A stretch of 64,000 bases of DNA from a virus. Location: the IMG/VR virus record IMGVR_UViG_3300043411_000610, positions 1 through 64,000 of that record, one strand, 5' to 3'. The notes beneath the pieces were generated by a model. That model was not told the DNA's origin. It saw only the letters and a program-made list of their open reading frames with translations, and searched no databases. A program made the position numbers and the translations under genes. This document shows positions 56,910 through 64,000 of the stretch, one piece after another (the stretch's first letter is position 1; every line of letters starts with the position of its first letter).

Positions 56910-57688
56910 AAAAATAATGTTTCAATTTTATTTTCAACTTTAGTTAGGGGTGGAATATCAAGAATTTCTGTAACGGAACGACGGATAATCAAATTTGGAT
57001 TTTTACGTGCCGCATGTTTTGTGGGTAAGGACTCAATTTCGCTAATATTGAATGCCTTGTCAACCACTTTTCTGCGAATATAAGTTCCGCGTTTGAAGAA
57101 CGAGGGATAATCATTCCAATTAATACCCTTATTCATCAACATGTCTTGCTTTTGTGAACCATTTTTACCATGCAATTCTTTTGCAGAATAAAAATGATGT
57201 GCAGCCATAGAAATCGAATTTTTGGTTGCATCCCATTCTCTCCATAGAAAACAATTGGTGGCTTCTTCAAGTGTCGGAACCTGCCAAACTCGGGCATCAA
57301 ATGTAGGGTTCTTTTTAGAATATTGTGGATAAACTTCGGCAATAAGTTGATTAAATTTAAGAGTCGCTAATGCCGCTAGTTGACTAGTCATTTTCATGAT
57401 TCGTCCACCAAAGAAAATTTGACTTTTTGGATCAGTCACATACCATCCCAAAGAAATTTCGTCAGATTGGGTATAGCCAATATTTGCATTGGTTTCTTCC
57501 ACCAAAAATCGAGTTGTCTCAACCATACAATGACTCATTTTTGAGTCAAATGGGCGATCCATTCCTTTTGTAAAGGATGAAAATGATCGTCCATCAATGC
57601 GTGCAATAACTGGAAGTCTGGGAAGGAATACCCTAGATGATTCGATCCCTTCATAAAATTTCATTCTATCACCCAGTGTGTCATTCAT
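56906..57688 (-). CDS. tRNA-His guanylyltransferase (Thg1 family)
   Basis: 260 residues. R-I-D-G-R-S-F near 30-36 and Y-T-Q-S-D-E-I-S-L near 72-80 carry the catalytic Asp residues of the reverse polymerase active site. F-F-G-G-R, L-A-A-x-A-T and the C-terminal F-F-K-R-G-T-Y region fit too. Thg1 adds G-1 to tRNA-His, and Thg1-like enzymes repair 5' ends of tRNAs in the 3'-5' direction. Two phage tRNA-His genes at 19813 and 19896 already encode G-1, so 5'-end repair is a plausible role. Confidence 0.93.
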   Translation of the reverse strand: MNDTLGDRMKFYEGIESSRVFLPRLPVIARIDGRSFSSFTKGMDRPFDSKMSHCMVETTRFLVEETNANIGYTQSDEISLGWYVTDPKSQIFFGGRIMKMTSQLAALATLKFNQLIAEVYPQYSKKNPTFDARVWQVPTLEEATNCFLWREWDATKNSISMAAHHFYSAKELHGKNGSQKQDMLMNKGINWNDYPSFFKRGTYIRRKVVDKAFNISEIESLPTKHAARKNPNLIIRRSVTEILDIPPLTKVENKIETLFL

Positions 57689-57924
57689 TTAGTTTTCTTT
57701 GGTGGAAGTTTAGGACAAAGAACCCAATAGTCGAGGTGCGTCCTACATGCAAAATATTCATTTCCGTCAATGACAACAATTTTATAATCAATTGTATCAG
57801 ATGCTCTTTGACCAACTTGCAAATGTTGTGTCGGATCATCCATTGCATCTGTCGGTTGTGCATTTTCAGGCACACAACTTGTCATTGTTATTACTAAAAT
57901 GCTAGACAGTAATTTGTTTTTCAT
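57685..57924 (-). CDS. small lipoprotein
   Basis: 79 residues. Signal peptide with lipobox M-T-S-C (C17), then a short acidic mature part. Leaderless start from a consensus promoter. Function unknown; superinfection exclusion is one option for such proteins. Confidence 0.75.
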   Translation of the reverse strand: MKNKLLSSILVITMTSCVPENAQPTDAMDDPTQHLQVGQRASDTIDYKIVVIDGNEYFACRTHLDYWVLCPKLPPKKTK

Positions 57925-58343
57925 TCAGGATTATAATATAGTTTTAGTAGTTTGTCAAGCACATTTTTTCTCGGACTTTGGCCAGTTCCCCAATTTAGTC
58001 TTTTAATAATCCGACTCTTACCTAAGCCCAACCATTGTTCGTATTCTGCCAATTCTTTAAACATCACCTTTTTGTCCGAACCAAATTGTGTGGCTGTCAA
58101 ATCTATTACTTGACCACCAATTTCAGTAAAACAATGTCCCATATCAATTGCAGAGGCAAGCCTACAATTTATTGAAATATTTTCTTTTTCGACCACATTT
58201 TTCAAAAAGAAAGATGCAACTCCACACATACAGTGCAGATCATCTGATCGAAAATAATCGTATTCAACAGCATCCTGTGAAAATGCAAATTGTTCACAAA
58301 CAGCCCTACATTTATTTGCTATTCTACGAATTTTCGTATTCAT
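57921..58343 (-). CDS. possible cysteine protease/transglutaminase-like protein
   Basis: 140 residues from the ATG at 58343; the longer frame to 58445 overlaps a better small ORF. C-M-C-G-V-A-S-F-F and later M-G-H-C-F-T-E-I, then V-I-D-L-T-A-T-Q-F, give a Cys-His-Asp order as in papain/transglutaminase folds. Tentative. Confidence 0.5.
   Translation of the reverse strand: MNTKIRRIANKCRAVCEQFAFSQDAVEYDYFRSDDLHCMCGVASFFLKNVVEKENISINCRLASAIDMGHCFTEIGGQVIDLTATQFGSDKKVMFKELAEYEQWLGLGKSRIIKRLNWGTGQSPRKNVLDKLLKLYYNPE
57930..57958 (-). promoter_or_regulatory. consensus sigma70 promoter, leaderless geometry
   Basis: Minus strand TTGACA (57953-57958), 17-bp spacer, TATAAT (57930-57935), 5 nt to the ATG at 57924. 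Confidence 0.9.
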
Positions 58344-58458
58344 CTTTGAAACATTGTTCACAACATCCAAAAAGTGGGTCAATTTTATTTTGGTGACAAA
58401 TATTACACATAGGTAATGACCAGAAATTAGACCACCATTGTTCAAATTTATTCCACAT
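58324..58458 (-). CDS. small zinc-finger peptide, paralogue of the ORF at 62654
   Basis: 44 residues. Trp-rich start (W-W-S-N-F-W), then M-C-N-I-C, then F-G-C-C-E-Q-C-F. The same layout (W-W, M-C-x-x-C, about 8 residues, F-G-C-C-x-x-C-F) appears in the 45-residue ORF at 62654-62791. Overlaps both neighbours slightly. Two paralogues support real coding. Function unknown. Confidence 0.65.
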   Translation of the reverse strand: MWNKFEQWWSNFWSLPMCNICHQNKIDPLFGCCEQCFKDEYENS

Positions 58459-58708
58459 CTTTAGCTTCTCCAGCCCATACAGGACACGTTGTTAATGGAA
58501 TTAGGCTTCCAATACCGTCATTGCGTCGGGTCATTCCGCTCTGTCTGTCCGATGTATCGAATACACACGTTTCGTTTTGACCAAAGTGAGATGTTCGATA
58601 AAACATGCAAACTTTTCCACACGGAAAATCAGTTGCACAAGTAGGTTTACCGTCTTTATCACGGTAACGAGTGAGAGTTAATTGGTGTGGTTCTTCAGTG
58701 TGTTTCAT
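58448..58708 (-). CDS. small Cys-rich protein
   Basis: 86 residues from the ATG at 58708 (the frame extends to 58735). Six Cys, including C-G-K-V-C, fit a zinc-binding or nitrogenous-base-type fold. No family recognised. Confidence 0.5.
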   Translation of the reverse strand: MKHTEEPHQLTLTRYRDKDGKPTCATDFPCGKVCMFYRTSHFGQNETCVFDTSDRQSGMTRRNDGIGSLIPLTTCPVWAGEAKDVE

Positions 58709-58713
58709 AAAAA

Positions 58714-58950
58714 TTAATACACAAAATGAGCACATTGTTCATCAATGCTAATAGTAGTTCTCTTGATTACTCGGTATTCATCTCCATTAAATTTAGGAAT
58801 GCCTAGACAAATAGACATAGCAATTTCTTCAGAATCAAATCCTTGAAAATCGGAGGAAACAATTTTATCTCCAACGGTTCCATACCAATCAAACCATCCC
58901 CTTTTAAGTATAGTTTCCAATTTTTGAATAAAATATTTTTCTGTTTTCAT
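58714..58950 (-). CDS. small hypothetical protein
   Basis: 78 residues, alpha/beta (R-G-W-F-D-W-Y-G-T-V-G-D). ATGA overlap with the upstream gene. No family recognised. Confidence 0.55.
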   Translation of the reverse strand: MKTEKYFIQKLETILKRGWFDWYGTVGDKIVSSDFQGFDSEEIAMSICLGIPKFNGDEYRVIKRTTISIDEQCAHFVY

Positions 58951-59477
58951 TGTAGGACAATACCATATTTTTGCTTCATGTCAAGGAACCATTGTGGAGT
59001 ATTTTGTAGTCTATCCCATTTTGCAAATGGTTTATCAAACACATAATATAGCCGATATTGTTGCCAGACGGGCAGATCATTGAAATTACGGATACGTTTG
59101 CGGCATTCTTTATCGTCTTTAATTGCGGTCACAAATTGAGTCTGTTTGTCATCAGGAAGATTGAGTAGATTGACATTAGCATTACACCATTCTATTACTT
59201 CGGTAGATTTATGGATTTTACCATATCGCTTAGTATTTTCCGCTGATAATGCTCGGCCATAGTATATCATCCAATCAAAATTTTGTCGAGTTTGCCTAGC
59301 CCATTTAGTTGCTGGATGATTGGGGTTGCATTTTTTATATGGTGCAGTGATATCTTTGACCACAAAAGCATCACATAGCATTTGGGCGCATTCCAAAATA
59401 ATTTTCATGTGACGATCACAGTGCATTTGTGTGGCTTCTACCGGACAGCCAGTTTCAGATAGTTGAAATATGTTCAT
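58947..59477 (-). CDS. pyrimidine-dimer-glycosylase-like protein (PF03013-type)
   Basis: 176 residues. C-D-R-H-M-K-I-I-L-E-C-A-Q-M-L near 20-34, N-H-P-A-T-K-W-A-R near 53-61 and R-Y-G-K-I-H-K-S near 84-91 follow the conserved pattern of the Pyr_excise family related to T4 DenV. It may act in DNA repair; many phage members are untested. Leaderless promoter. Confidence 0.65.
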   Translation of the reverse strand: MNIFQLSETGCPVEATQMHCDRHMKIILECAQMLCDAFVVKDITAPYKKCNPNHPATKWARQTRQNFDWMIYYGRALSAENTKRYGKIHKSTEVIEWCNANVNLLNLPDDKQTQFVTAIKDDKECRKRIRNFNDLPVWQQYRLYYVFDKPFAKWDRLQNTPQWFLDMKQKYGIVLQ

Positions 59478-59482
59478 ACCAA

Positions 59483-59510
59483 ATTATACAATAATGTCTC
59501 CATCTGTCAA
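59483..59510 (-). promoter_or_regulatory. consensus sigma70 promoter, leaderless geometry
   Basis: Minus strand TTGACA (59505-59510), 16-bp spacer, TATAAT (59483-59488), 5 nt to the ATG at 59477. Confidence 0.9.
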
Positions 59511-59518
59511 TTTTTAAT

Positions 59519-59851
59519 TTAAATGTTAGCTTTTGTTAAAAACAAGTGTTGAAACTGCAATGCATCATTACCGTAACGATAGGTGAAGTATGATTTTAGT
59601 GCTGGAACTTCTTTATATAAAGTTATCACAAGATTGTCCCTCACACAGAAAACATAATTACCTCGATGTATAAAATCCGTAGGCGCACAATCATACCTCA
59701 GTAACATATTTTTCAACTTGAAAAGTGGAGTAATATTTACTTTTTTAGCTTTTTTGATTGTATTTGTGAACAAAACAGATGCCCGCGTTAAATCCATACC
59801 TGGATGAAGGGAAACCCATTTATGTGCAGCATGTTTAGTTGGTAGCATCAT
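59519..59851 (-). CDS. hypothetical protein
   Basis: 110 residues beginning M-M-L-P-T-K-H-A-A-H-K-W. Overlaps the upstream gene by 17 nt. No family recognised. Confidence 0.55.
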   Translation of the reverse strand: MMLPTKHAAHKWVSLHPGMDLTRASVLFTNTIKKAKKVNITPLFKLKNMLLRYDCAPTDFIHRGNYVFCVRDNLVITLYKEVPALKSYFTYRYGNDALQFQHLFLTKANI

Positions 59852-60353
59852 CCGGTGTAATTTGTTTTTTAATTGTCATACACATTGACTTATAATTTGA
59901 ACGGTCTTCCATCCAGATTTGGATCAAATGATACAGAATATTATCAGAATCATCACCTAAATCAATCGGATCAATATCAGATGGGTGTGTAAATTTCATT
60001 TCTTTTAGATCAAGCGCAACAATTGTTATGAAATGATACCAAAATCGCATTCCCTTAGATTCATTAACAAATTTCCAGATTAATGTGGTCGTATGTGAAT
60101 CACAGTATTTGCGGAAATAGGTGTGAACTAACTGAGATGTTTCTGTAAGTTCTGATGAAAACTGTTGAACTGGACACATATTTTCTCTAAATTCTCTCAA
60201 ATATTGCTCTGCCTGATTCACATGGCGCATAATAGAATATGGTTCAGTGTCCGCTCTTTCGGTCAAAAGCTCAGACAGTGCCTTGATTGCCCATGTAACT
60301 TCTTTACGATCCACATAGGCACGATATAATTTTTCAAAATCCGGTTTATTCAT
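59835..60353 (-). CDS. hypothetical helical protein
   Basis: 172 residues, helical with an acidic C-terminal third. Leaderless start from its own promoter. No family recognised. Confidence 0.6.
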   Translation of the reverse strand: MNKPDFEKLYRAYVDRKEVTWAIKALSELLTERADTEPYSIMRHVNQAEQYLREFRENMCPVQQFSSELTETSQLVHTYFRKYCDSHTTTLIWKFVNESKGMRFWYHFITIVALDLKEMKFTHPSDIDPIDLGDDSDNILYHLIQIWMEDRSNYKSMCMTIKKQITPDDATN

Positions 60354-60802
60354 AGTCTAATCGTAGCGGTCTCCATCAAGTTTGTCAATTCAATTTTTAA
60401 CTTACACAATAACTCATCAGTTGATAAAAGTGGCTTAGGCATGGCCGGACCTGATTGTCTGATTAGAAATGGGGTGCCATCAATTGTTTTGTTATACACC
60501 GGATTATATTTCTCTTCAACCATTGTAAATTCATGATCAATATCATCATAAGTATGATGCCACCCATCATCTGTATATTCATAACCATTTTTAGCTAAAA
60601 ATTTGGCACGTAGAACAGACAATTCGTGTTCTTTTTCTTTTTTATAAAATTCTGTCCATTCGTCACCCCAAGGACGATGATCTCTGTGTGATCTAGTGTG
60701 GGAGAAATATGAAAAATATGGGACTCGTCCAAAATCATTGAGAAGGAATTCATAGATTTCTTTCGATGTTTCGGAAATTTGGTGATGTATTTTAAGTATC
60801 AT
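60350..60802 (-). CDS. hypothetical protein
   Basis: 150 residues, His- and Tyr-rich N-terminal half. ATGA overlap with the downstream gene. No family recognised. Confidence 0.6.
   Translation of the reverse strand: MILKIHHQISETSKEIYEFLLNDFGRVPYFSYFSHTRSHRDHRPWGDEWTEFYKKEKEHELSVLRAKFLAKNGYEYTDDGWHHTYDDIDHEFTMVEEKYNPVYNKTIDGTPFLIRQSGPAMPKPLLSTDELLCKLKIELTNLMETATIRL
60360..60388 (-). promoter_or_regulatory. sigma70-like promoter, leaderless geometry
   Basis: Minus strand TTGACA (60383-60388), 17-bp spacer, TACGAT (60360-60365), 6 nt to the ATG at 60353. Lies inside the end of the upstream gene. Confidence 0.7.
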
Positions 60803-60808
60803 GGTTTT

Positions 60809-61042
60809 TTAAATCATATACCATTTTTCCCATGCCGCTAATGCATCTTCTGGTGTATTAAACACCACATCAGGATAATAAGCATCTATTTTACCTCTAC
60901 CCGCAAGATACCCTTTTGTTGCACCATTCATTAATGCGACTGCCCGTTTTTGGGTGTTATGGTCAAATTCAACATAGTATATGTATTCATTGATATTTTG
61001 ATCTATTTTATACGAACGAGGAATTAACGTTGGACGATTCAT
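60809..61042 (-). CDS. small hypothetical protein
   Basis: 77 residues, alpha/beta (Y-Y-V-E-F-D ... A-L-A-A-W-E-K-W). First gene of the minus-strand unit, leaderless. No family recognised. Confidence 0.6.
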   Translation of the reverse strand: MNRPTLIPRSYKIDQNINEYIYYVEFDHNTQKRAVALMNGATKGYLAGRGKIDAYYPDVVFNTPEDALAAWEKWYMI

Positions 61043-61047
61043 GTTGG

Positions 61048-61076
61048 ACTATAAGCCAGGGAAATACAAAAGTCAA
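61048..61076 (-). promoter_or_regulatory. sigma70-like promoter, leaderless geometry
   Basis: Minus strand TTGACT (61071-61076), 17-bp spacer, TATAGT (61048-61053), 5 nt to the ATG at 61042. Divergent from the promoter at 61103. Confidence 0.8.
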
Positions 61077-61102
61077 CAAAAACAGTTTTTTGCAAATAAT
61101 AC

Positions 61103-61130
61103 TTGACCGGGCAGAATAATGTGTTAGAAT
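61103..61130 (+). promoter_or_regulatory. sigma70-like promoter with a leader
   Basis: TTGACC at 61103-61108, 16-bp spacer, TAGAAT at 61125-61130. The expected start near 61137 leaves a leader of about 33 nt with a GAAAGGA stretch. Confidence 0.7.
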
Positions 61131-61169
61131 GTGGGCGTTCCAGAAAGGAATATAACAAAACAAACAAAA

Positions 61170-61532
61170 ATGAATACAACAGTAAAAACAGTAAACAGTG
61201 TAGTTACCGGAACTCCGGTAAAGGTCAATCCAGTGCAACTCGTCAAGTCTGCCGCCCGATATGGCACCAGTGTTGACGAACTACTGGCATCATATGTGAG
61301 CACGCCAGACAAGCAGCATTTGGCAAGTCTAAACCTCACTCGTGAGGAAGTCGAAACACAATTCCCAAATATTCATCCGAATATTCTTAACAAGTTGCGG
61401 GTTTTCAAGAAGATTCGCAAGCCTCGCACACCAAAGGTTGTTGTAGAACCAACTCCAGTTGTTGTGACCGAAGTTGTGGACACAGCAGAAGAAGTTTTTG
61501 TCGTGACCGAAGAAGAACCTGTAACTGCCTAA
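61170..61532 (+). CDS. hypothetical protein with Val/Glu-rich tail
   Basis: 120 residues from the ATG at 61170 (a GTG frame start at 61131 lies at the transcript start). N-terminal 75 residues contain an HTH-like helix pair (S-A-A-R-Y-G-T-S-V-D-E-L). The tail is a V-V-x-E-P-T-type low-complexity stretch. Basic K-I-R-K-P-R-T-P-K segment before it. Possibly DNA-associated; unknown. Confidence 0.6.
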   Translation: MNTTVKTVNSVVTGTPVKVNPVQLVKSAARYGTSVDELLASYVSTPDKQHLASLNLTREEVETQFPNIHPNILNKLRVFKKIRKPRTPKVVVEPTPVVVTEVVDTAEEVFVVTEEEPVTA

Positions 61533-61535
61533 TAT

Positions 61536-61709
61536 ATGTCTGATAACCGCGCAATCGTAACCGTTATTCTTGGTGTTGCTTTTTTGGTTTTTCTATGTCT
61601 CACCATTTATAATGTGGAAACAGAAAATACAGCACGAGAAGCAATCAAGGCTGGATTGGTTCAAAAACGTGATCCAGGAAATATGCCTCCTATTTGGACT
61701 CGGCCTTAA
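61536..61709 (+). CDS. small single-pass membrane protein
   Basis: 57 residues with a hydrophobic helix at about 6-26 and a polar C-terminal tail. Starts 3 nt after the preceding stop. Function unknown. Confidence 0.6.
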   Translation: MSDNRAIVTVILGVAFLVFLCLTIYNVETENTAREAIKAGLVQKRDPGNMPPIWTRP

Positions 61710-61780
61710 CACATAACCAGACGTTTAAAAAGCATGTTATATGTGAGTGGGTGACTTACGGAAATCCCACATTTTTTAAA

Positions 61781-61996
61781 ATGAGCGCAATAAATTACTT
61801 GATTCTATTGGCATTAACTGATACATTAATAACTATTATGGAACACATTTTCGAACCAAAACTAGCAAAAATTAAGAACGATTATAATATTGACGGAAAT
61901 GCTGTCCCTGCACTAGGTTGTCTAGTTCTGGCCGGTGCGCCCATCGGTGTAATTATCATCACACTATTTTATCTAATTTCAGACAAATATTTTTAA
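61781..61996 (+). CDS. small two-pass membrane protein
   Basis: 71 residues from the ATG at 61781 (the longer frame to 61694 overlaps the preceding gene). Hydrophobic segments at about 4-22 and 46-66. Function unknown. Confidence 0.55.
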   Translation: MSAINYLILLALTDTLITIMEHIFEPKLAKIKNDYNIDGNAVPALGCLVLAGAPIGVIIITLFYLISDKYF

Positions 61997-62017
61997 GTTA
62001 TTGTAAATAAAACCGAA

Positions 62018-62287
62018 ATGGACTTAGAAACATATGTTGCACAGTTGGAAGGAATGGTAGAAGATGATGGAATTGAAATCAGTCCCAAGACCTTGGAAAG
62101 GCTTGCAAAACGAGCAATTCAACTAGTTCAAGACGAAGTATCAGAAGATGAAATTTTTGATGAACTAGCAGAAGTCTTGCCTAAGAAACATGCGAATGAT
62201 GAAGCCGTGTGGGAAATGCTTTCTCAATTTTCAGAATTCGTGATAGCCGAATTGGGTAACACCGATATTCAAGATGAAGAAGAATAA
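62018..62287 (+). CDS. hypothetical acidic protein
   Basis: 89 residues, highly acidic and helical. Overlaps the next gene by 14 nt. No family recognised. Confidence 0.6.
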   Translation: MDLETYVAQLEGMVEDDGIEISPKTLERLAKRAIQLVQDEVSEDEIFDELAEVLPKKHANDEAVWEMLSQFSEFVIAELGNTDIQDEEE

Positions 62288-62480
62288 TTATTATTATGCA
62301 ATATTCTGGTTAAATTTTGATAATTTTCGAGGAATTTTTGTGTCTGATAAAGAATATAAAAATTCGTCCGATATATGTAAACAATGGACAGAACAATCTA
62401 ATTCAGATGATCATTATTCATCGTTTATTGCATTTGATGCTACTGGTGATACGGTAGTGAGTTATTCGGTTGACACATAG
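62274..62480 (+). CDS. small hypothetical protein
   Basis: 68 residues, beta-rich, Asp/Ser-rich. No family recognised. Confidence 0.5.
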   Translation: MKKNNYYYAIFWLNFDNFRGIFVSDKEYKNSSDICKQWTEQSNSDDHYSSFIAFDATGDTVVSYSVDT

Positions 62481-62498
62481 TTAAAATCTCTAAAAGAA

Positions 62499-62624
62499 AT
62501 GGGCTTTGATCAATATGCACAATCGTTTTTTAATTATGTAATGTCCTGGACATTGGTGAACGGCCAACATTTTGAATATTGGGTAAAGGCAATGGAAACG
62601 AAGAAATTGAACAATAATTCTTGA
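62499..62624 (+). CDS. small hypothetical protein
   Basis: 41 residues. A TTGACA at 62469 and a weak TAAAAG -10 precede the ATG. Its stop overlaps the -35 box of the next promoter. No family recognised. Confidence 0.45.
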   Translation: MGFDQYAQSFFNYVMSWTLVNGQHFEYWVKAMETKKLNNNS

Positions 62625-62648
62625 CAAACCTTTAAGTCGTATTATGTT
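62621..62648 (+). promoter_or_regulatory. sigma70-like promoter, leaderless geometry
   Basis: TTGACA at 62621-62626, 16-bp spacer, TATGTT at 62643-62648, 5 nt to the ATG at 62654. Confidence 0.75.
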
Positions 62649-62653
62649 GTGGT

Positions 62654-62791
62654 ATGAATATAATTAATGCTATTAAAAACTGGTGGGCAAATATTACTGC
62701 TGTTGAAATGTGCCCGGATTGTGGAAAATATGAGACTGATGTAGTATTTGGTTGCTGCGCCGAATGTTTTCTTAATGTTACAAACGAATAA
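62654..62791 (+). CDS. small zinc-finger peptide, paralogue of the ORF at 58324
   Basis: 45 residues: W-W-A-N-I near 10-14, M-C-P-D-C-G near 19-24, F-G-C-C-A-E-C-F near 32-39. Same layout as the minus-strand peptide at 58324-58458. Four or five Cys suit one zinc ion. Own promoter, leaderless. Confidence 0.7.
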   Translation: MNIINAIKNWWANITAVEMCPDCGKYETDVVFGCCAECFLNVTNE

Positions 62792-62796
62792 ATTAT

Positions 62797-62824
62797 TTGA
62801 CAGCAAATAAAGCTGGAGTATTAT
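62797..62824 (+). promoter_or_regulatory. sigma70-like promoter, leaderless geometry
   Basis: TTGACA at 62797-62802, 16-bp spacer, TATTAT at 62819-62824, 5 nt to the ATG at 62830. Confidence 0.82.
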
Positions 62825-62829
62825 ATCCC

Positions 62830-64000
62830 ATGATCCTAAACACAAAAACCGTTCCTACAATTATATCTGAGGGGATGGAATCGACTAAGGTAAACATTTC
62901 CGTTAAGAAGATTTCACAACTTCAGAGTGCTCTTCGAGATAAAGTTTATACTGATAAAATTCTGGCACCCGTGAGGGAAATATGTTGCAATGCGATTGAT
63001 GAACATCGTAAGTTTAATATTGAACGCCCAGTTGAAATTGGAATGCGTTATAATGTTGATGGGACTTGCGAATTTTATGTTCGTGACTTTGCCAAGGGCT
63101 TGTCTGATCACGACATTAAAAATATGTTGTATTGTTATATCGAATCTACAAAGGACACTTCTAATGAAGCAAACGGGGGATTTGGTATTGGAGCACTATC
63201 ACCAAATGCATATACCGATACTTTTTATACCAATTCATATTTTAATGGAATAAAAACGGCTTATGTTATTACATTGGATAGCGATGAACATGGATTACCA
63301 GTAGGAACGATCATCAATCTAGATTCTCAACCGACTGAAGAATCCGGGCTTGAAGTTATTGTTCCCATTACCAAAGGTGATTATCATAGATTTGCTCAAA
63401 AAATATATGATTTTGTTAGATTTTGCCCGTCCAGTATTGTTGCTAAAATCGAGGGTGAAGATGATCTGTTTCCGAAACAATTTTCACTAGAAAGTATTAA
63501 GAAAGATTATAAATTTCGAATTTATGATTATTCATCTGATAATAGGAAGAATGTTCATTATCAGCAAGGTGATGTGATCTACCGATCTGAATATTCGGAA
63601 AGTCTTAGAGACGGAAAGGTTTTGGTTATAAATATACCAATTGGTAGGCTAAGTCTTCCAATGTCTCGTGAAGCATTTGAAGACACTCGGGCAAACCAAA
63701 GAATTTTAGAAGATATTAAAAAATATATTGTAGAACTAGAAGATGAAGATATGGCGGGTTTCCGTAATTATTCGGTTGATGATCTACTAAAAGATCGTGA
63801 AGAAGATTATTTTAAAGGTCAGATTTTTACTTGTAAAAAGTCTAAAATCTTTCCCAATACTGCACAAATTTTGGGTGATCTTCAAAAAACGATGTTTGGA
63901 GAAAATACGCCAGATTTTGAACTCCATGAAGGTAAGGTTGTGATCGGTATTATTCCTAATAATAAGGCAAAGGATATGTGGCGAGATCGTCTAATGGATT
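62830..64000 (+). CDS. RIIA-like GHKL ATPase (partial)
   Basis: 390 codons visible, open to the window edge. The N-terminus follows T4 RIIA: V-R-E-I-C-C-N-A-I-D near 48-57 (N box), Y-V-R-D-F-A-K-G-L near 83-91 (G1), and G-G-F-G-I-G-A-L-S-P near 116-125 (G2), a Bergerat ATP-binding fold. In T4, RIIA with RIIB counters exclusion by lambda RexAB. T4 RIIA is about 725 aa, so about half is missing here. Confidence 0.88.
   Translation, partial: MILNTKTVPTIISEGMESTKVNISVKKISQLQSALRDKVYTDKILAPVREICCNAIDEHRKFNIERPVEIGMRYNVDGTCEFYVRDFAKGLSDHDIKNMLYCYIESTKDTSNEANGGFGIGALSPNAYTDTFYTNSYFNGIKTAYVITLDSDEHGLPVGTIINLDSQPTEESGLEVIVPITKGDYHRFAQKIYDFVRFCPSSIVAKIEGEDDLFPKQFSLESIKKDYKFRIYDYSSDNRKNVHYQQGDVIYRSEYSESLRDGKVLVINIPIGRLSLPMSREAFEDTRANQRILEDIKKYIVELEDEDMAGFRNYSVDDLLKDREEDYFKGQIFTCKKSKIFPNTAQILGDLQKTMFGENTPDFELHEGKVVIGIIPNNKAKDMWRDRLMD

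Noticed and set aside
56906-59851. Shared L-P-T-K-H-A-A motif in Thg1 and in the protein at 59519-59851
   Set aside because: Similar K-H-A motifs are usual in Thg1 C-termini, and the rest of the two proteins does not align; probably chance.

Overview
The window reads as part of a large, AT-rich genome of a tailed (myovirus-type) bacteriophage with a T4-like core. That view rests on a gp19-type tail tube protein, a gp44-like clamp-loader ATPase, a T4 RNase H-type flap nuclease, class Ia ribonucleotide reductase, ThyX, an RIIA-like GHKL ATPase, giant minus-strand tail proteins, several families of homing endonuclease and a long tRNA array. The host cannot be named. Shine-Dalgarno sequences are scarce. 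The promoters are sigma70-like (TTGACA, 16-18 bp, TATAAT) or T4-late-like (TAAATA), and in most cases the start codon lies only 4-8 nt after the -10 element, so many mRNAs should be leaderless.

Layout: 1-8507, tail/adhesin genes on the minus strand (an Ig-like protein with a TTTIAP repeat, two related fibre proteins, a 1762-residue protein). 8563-12024, a minus-strand accessory operon: SLOG protein, a monomeric mitochondrial-type phenylalanyl-tRNA synthetase, NADAR, a 2H phosphoesterase resembling the anti-CBASS Acb1 pattern, and an ATP-grasp protein. 12081-14374, small plus-strand genes including a possible HExxH metalloprotease. 14393-20361, a promoter-driven RNA region: a roughly 350-nt structured RNA candidate, about 24 assignable tRNAs, several unresolved tRNA-like or pseudoknotted RNAs, an EDxHD-type homing endonuclease and an HNH endonuclease. 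20405-21509, an IF-1-like protein and the tail tube gene, closed by a strong terminator. 21559-26573, a minus-strand operon with phosphatase and RNase H. 26639-31729, plus-strand clamp loader, AAA+ ATPase and a chain of micro-ORFs joined by ATGA overlaps.

31737-37983 is a DNA-modification island on the minus strand: two cytosine-C5 methyltransferases, three adenine-type methyltransferases, a LAGLIDADG endonuclease and an IS607-type serine recombinase. 38076-43299 holds a LemA protein, a split CoaB/CoaC pair for coenzyme A synthesis, and M23 and 3D-domain wall enzymes. 43343-54683 holds a subtilase, a third C5 methyltransferase split by a 13-bp tandem duplication, an HNH gene, an epimerase and NrdA/NrdB. 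54737-61042 holds ThyX, Thg1 (tRNA-His guanylyltransferase) and many small genes, often each with its own leaderless promoter. 61170-64000 is plus strand and ends in the truncated RIIA-like gene.

The strongest theme is translation takeover: tRNAs for about 17 amino acids, two tRNA-His genes beside a Thg1, a tRNA-Phe beside its own one-chain PheRS, an initiator-like tRNA-Met and an IF-1-like factor. About half of the tRNAs depart from the T-loop consensus, but read by eye their D-loop and T-loop changes covary, which argues that they are functional rather than decayed.
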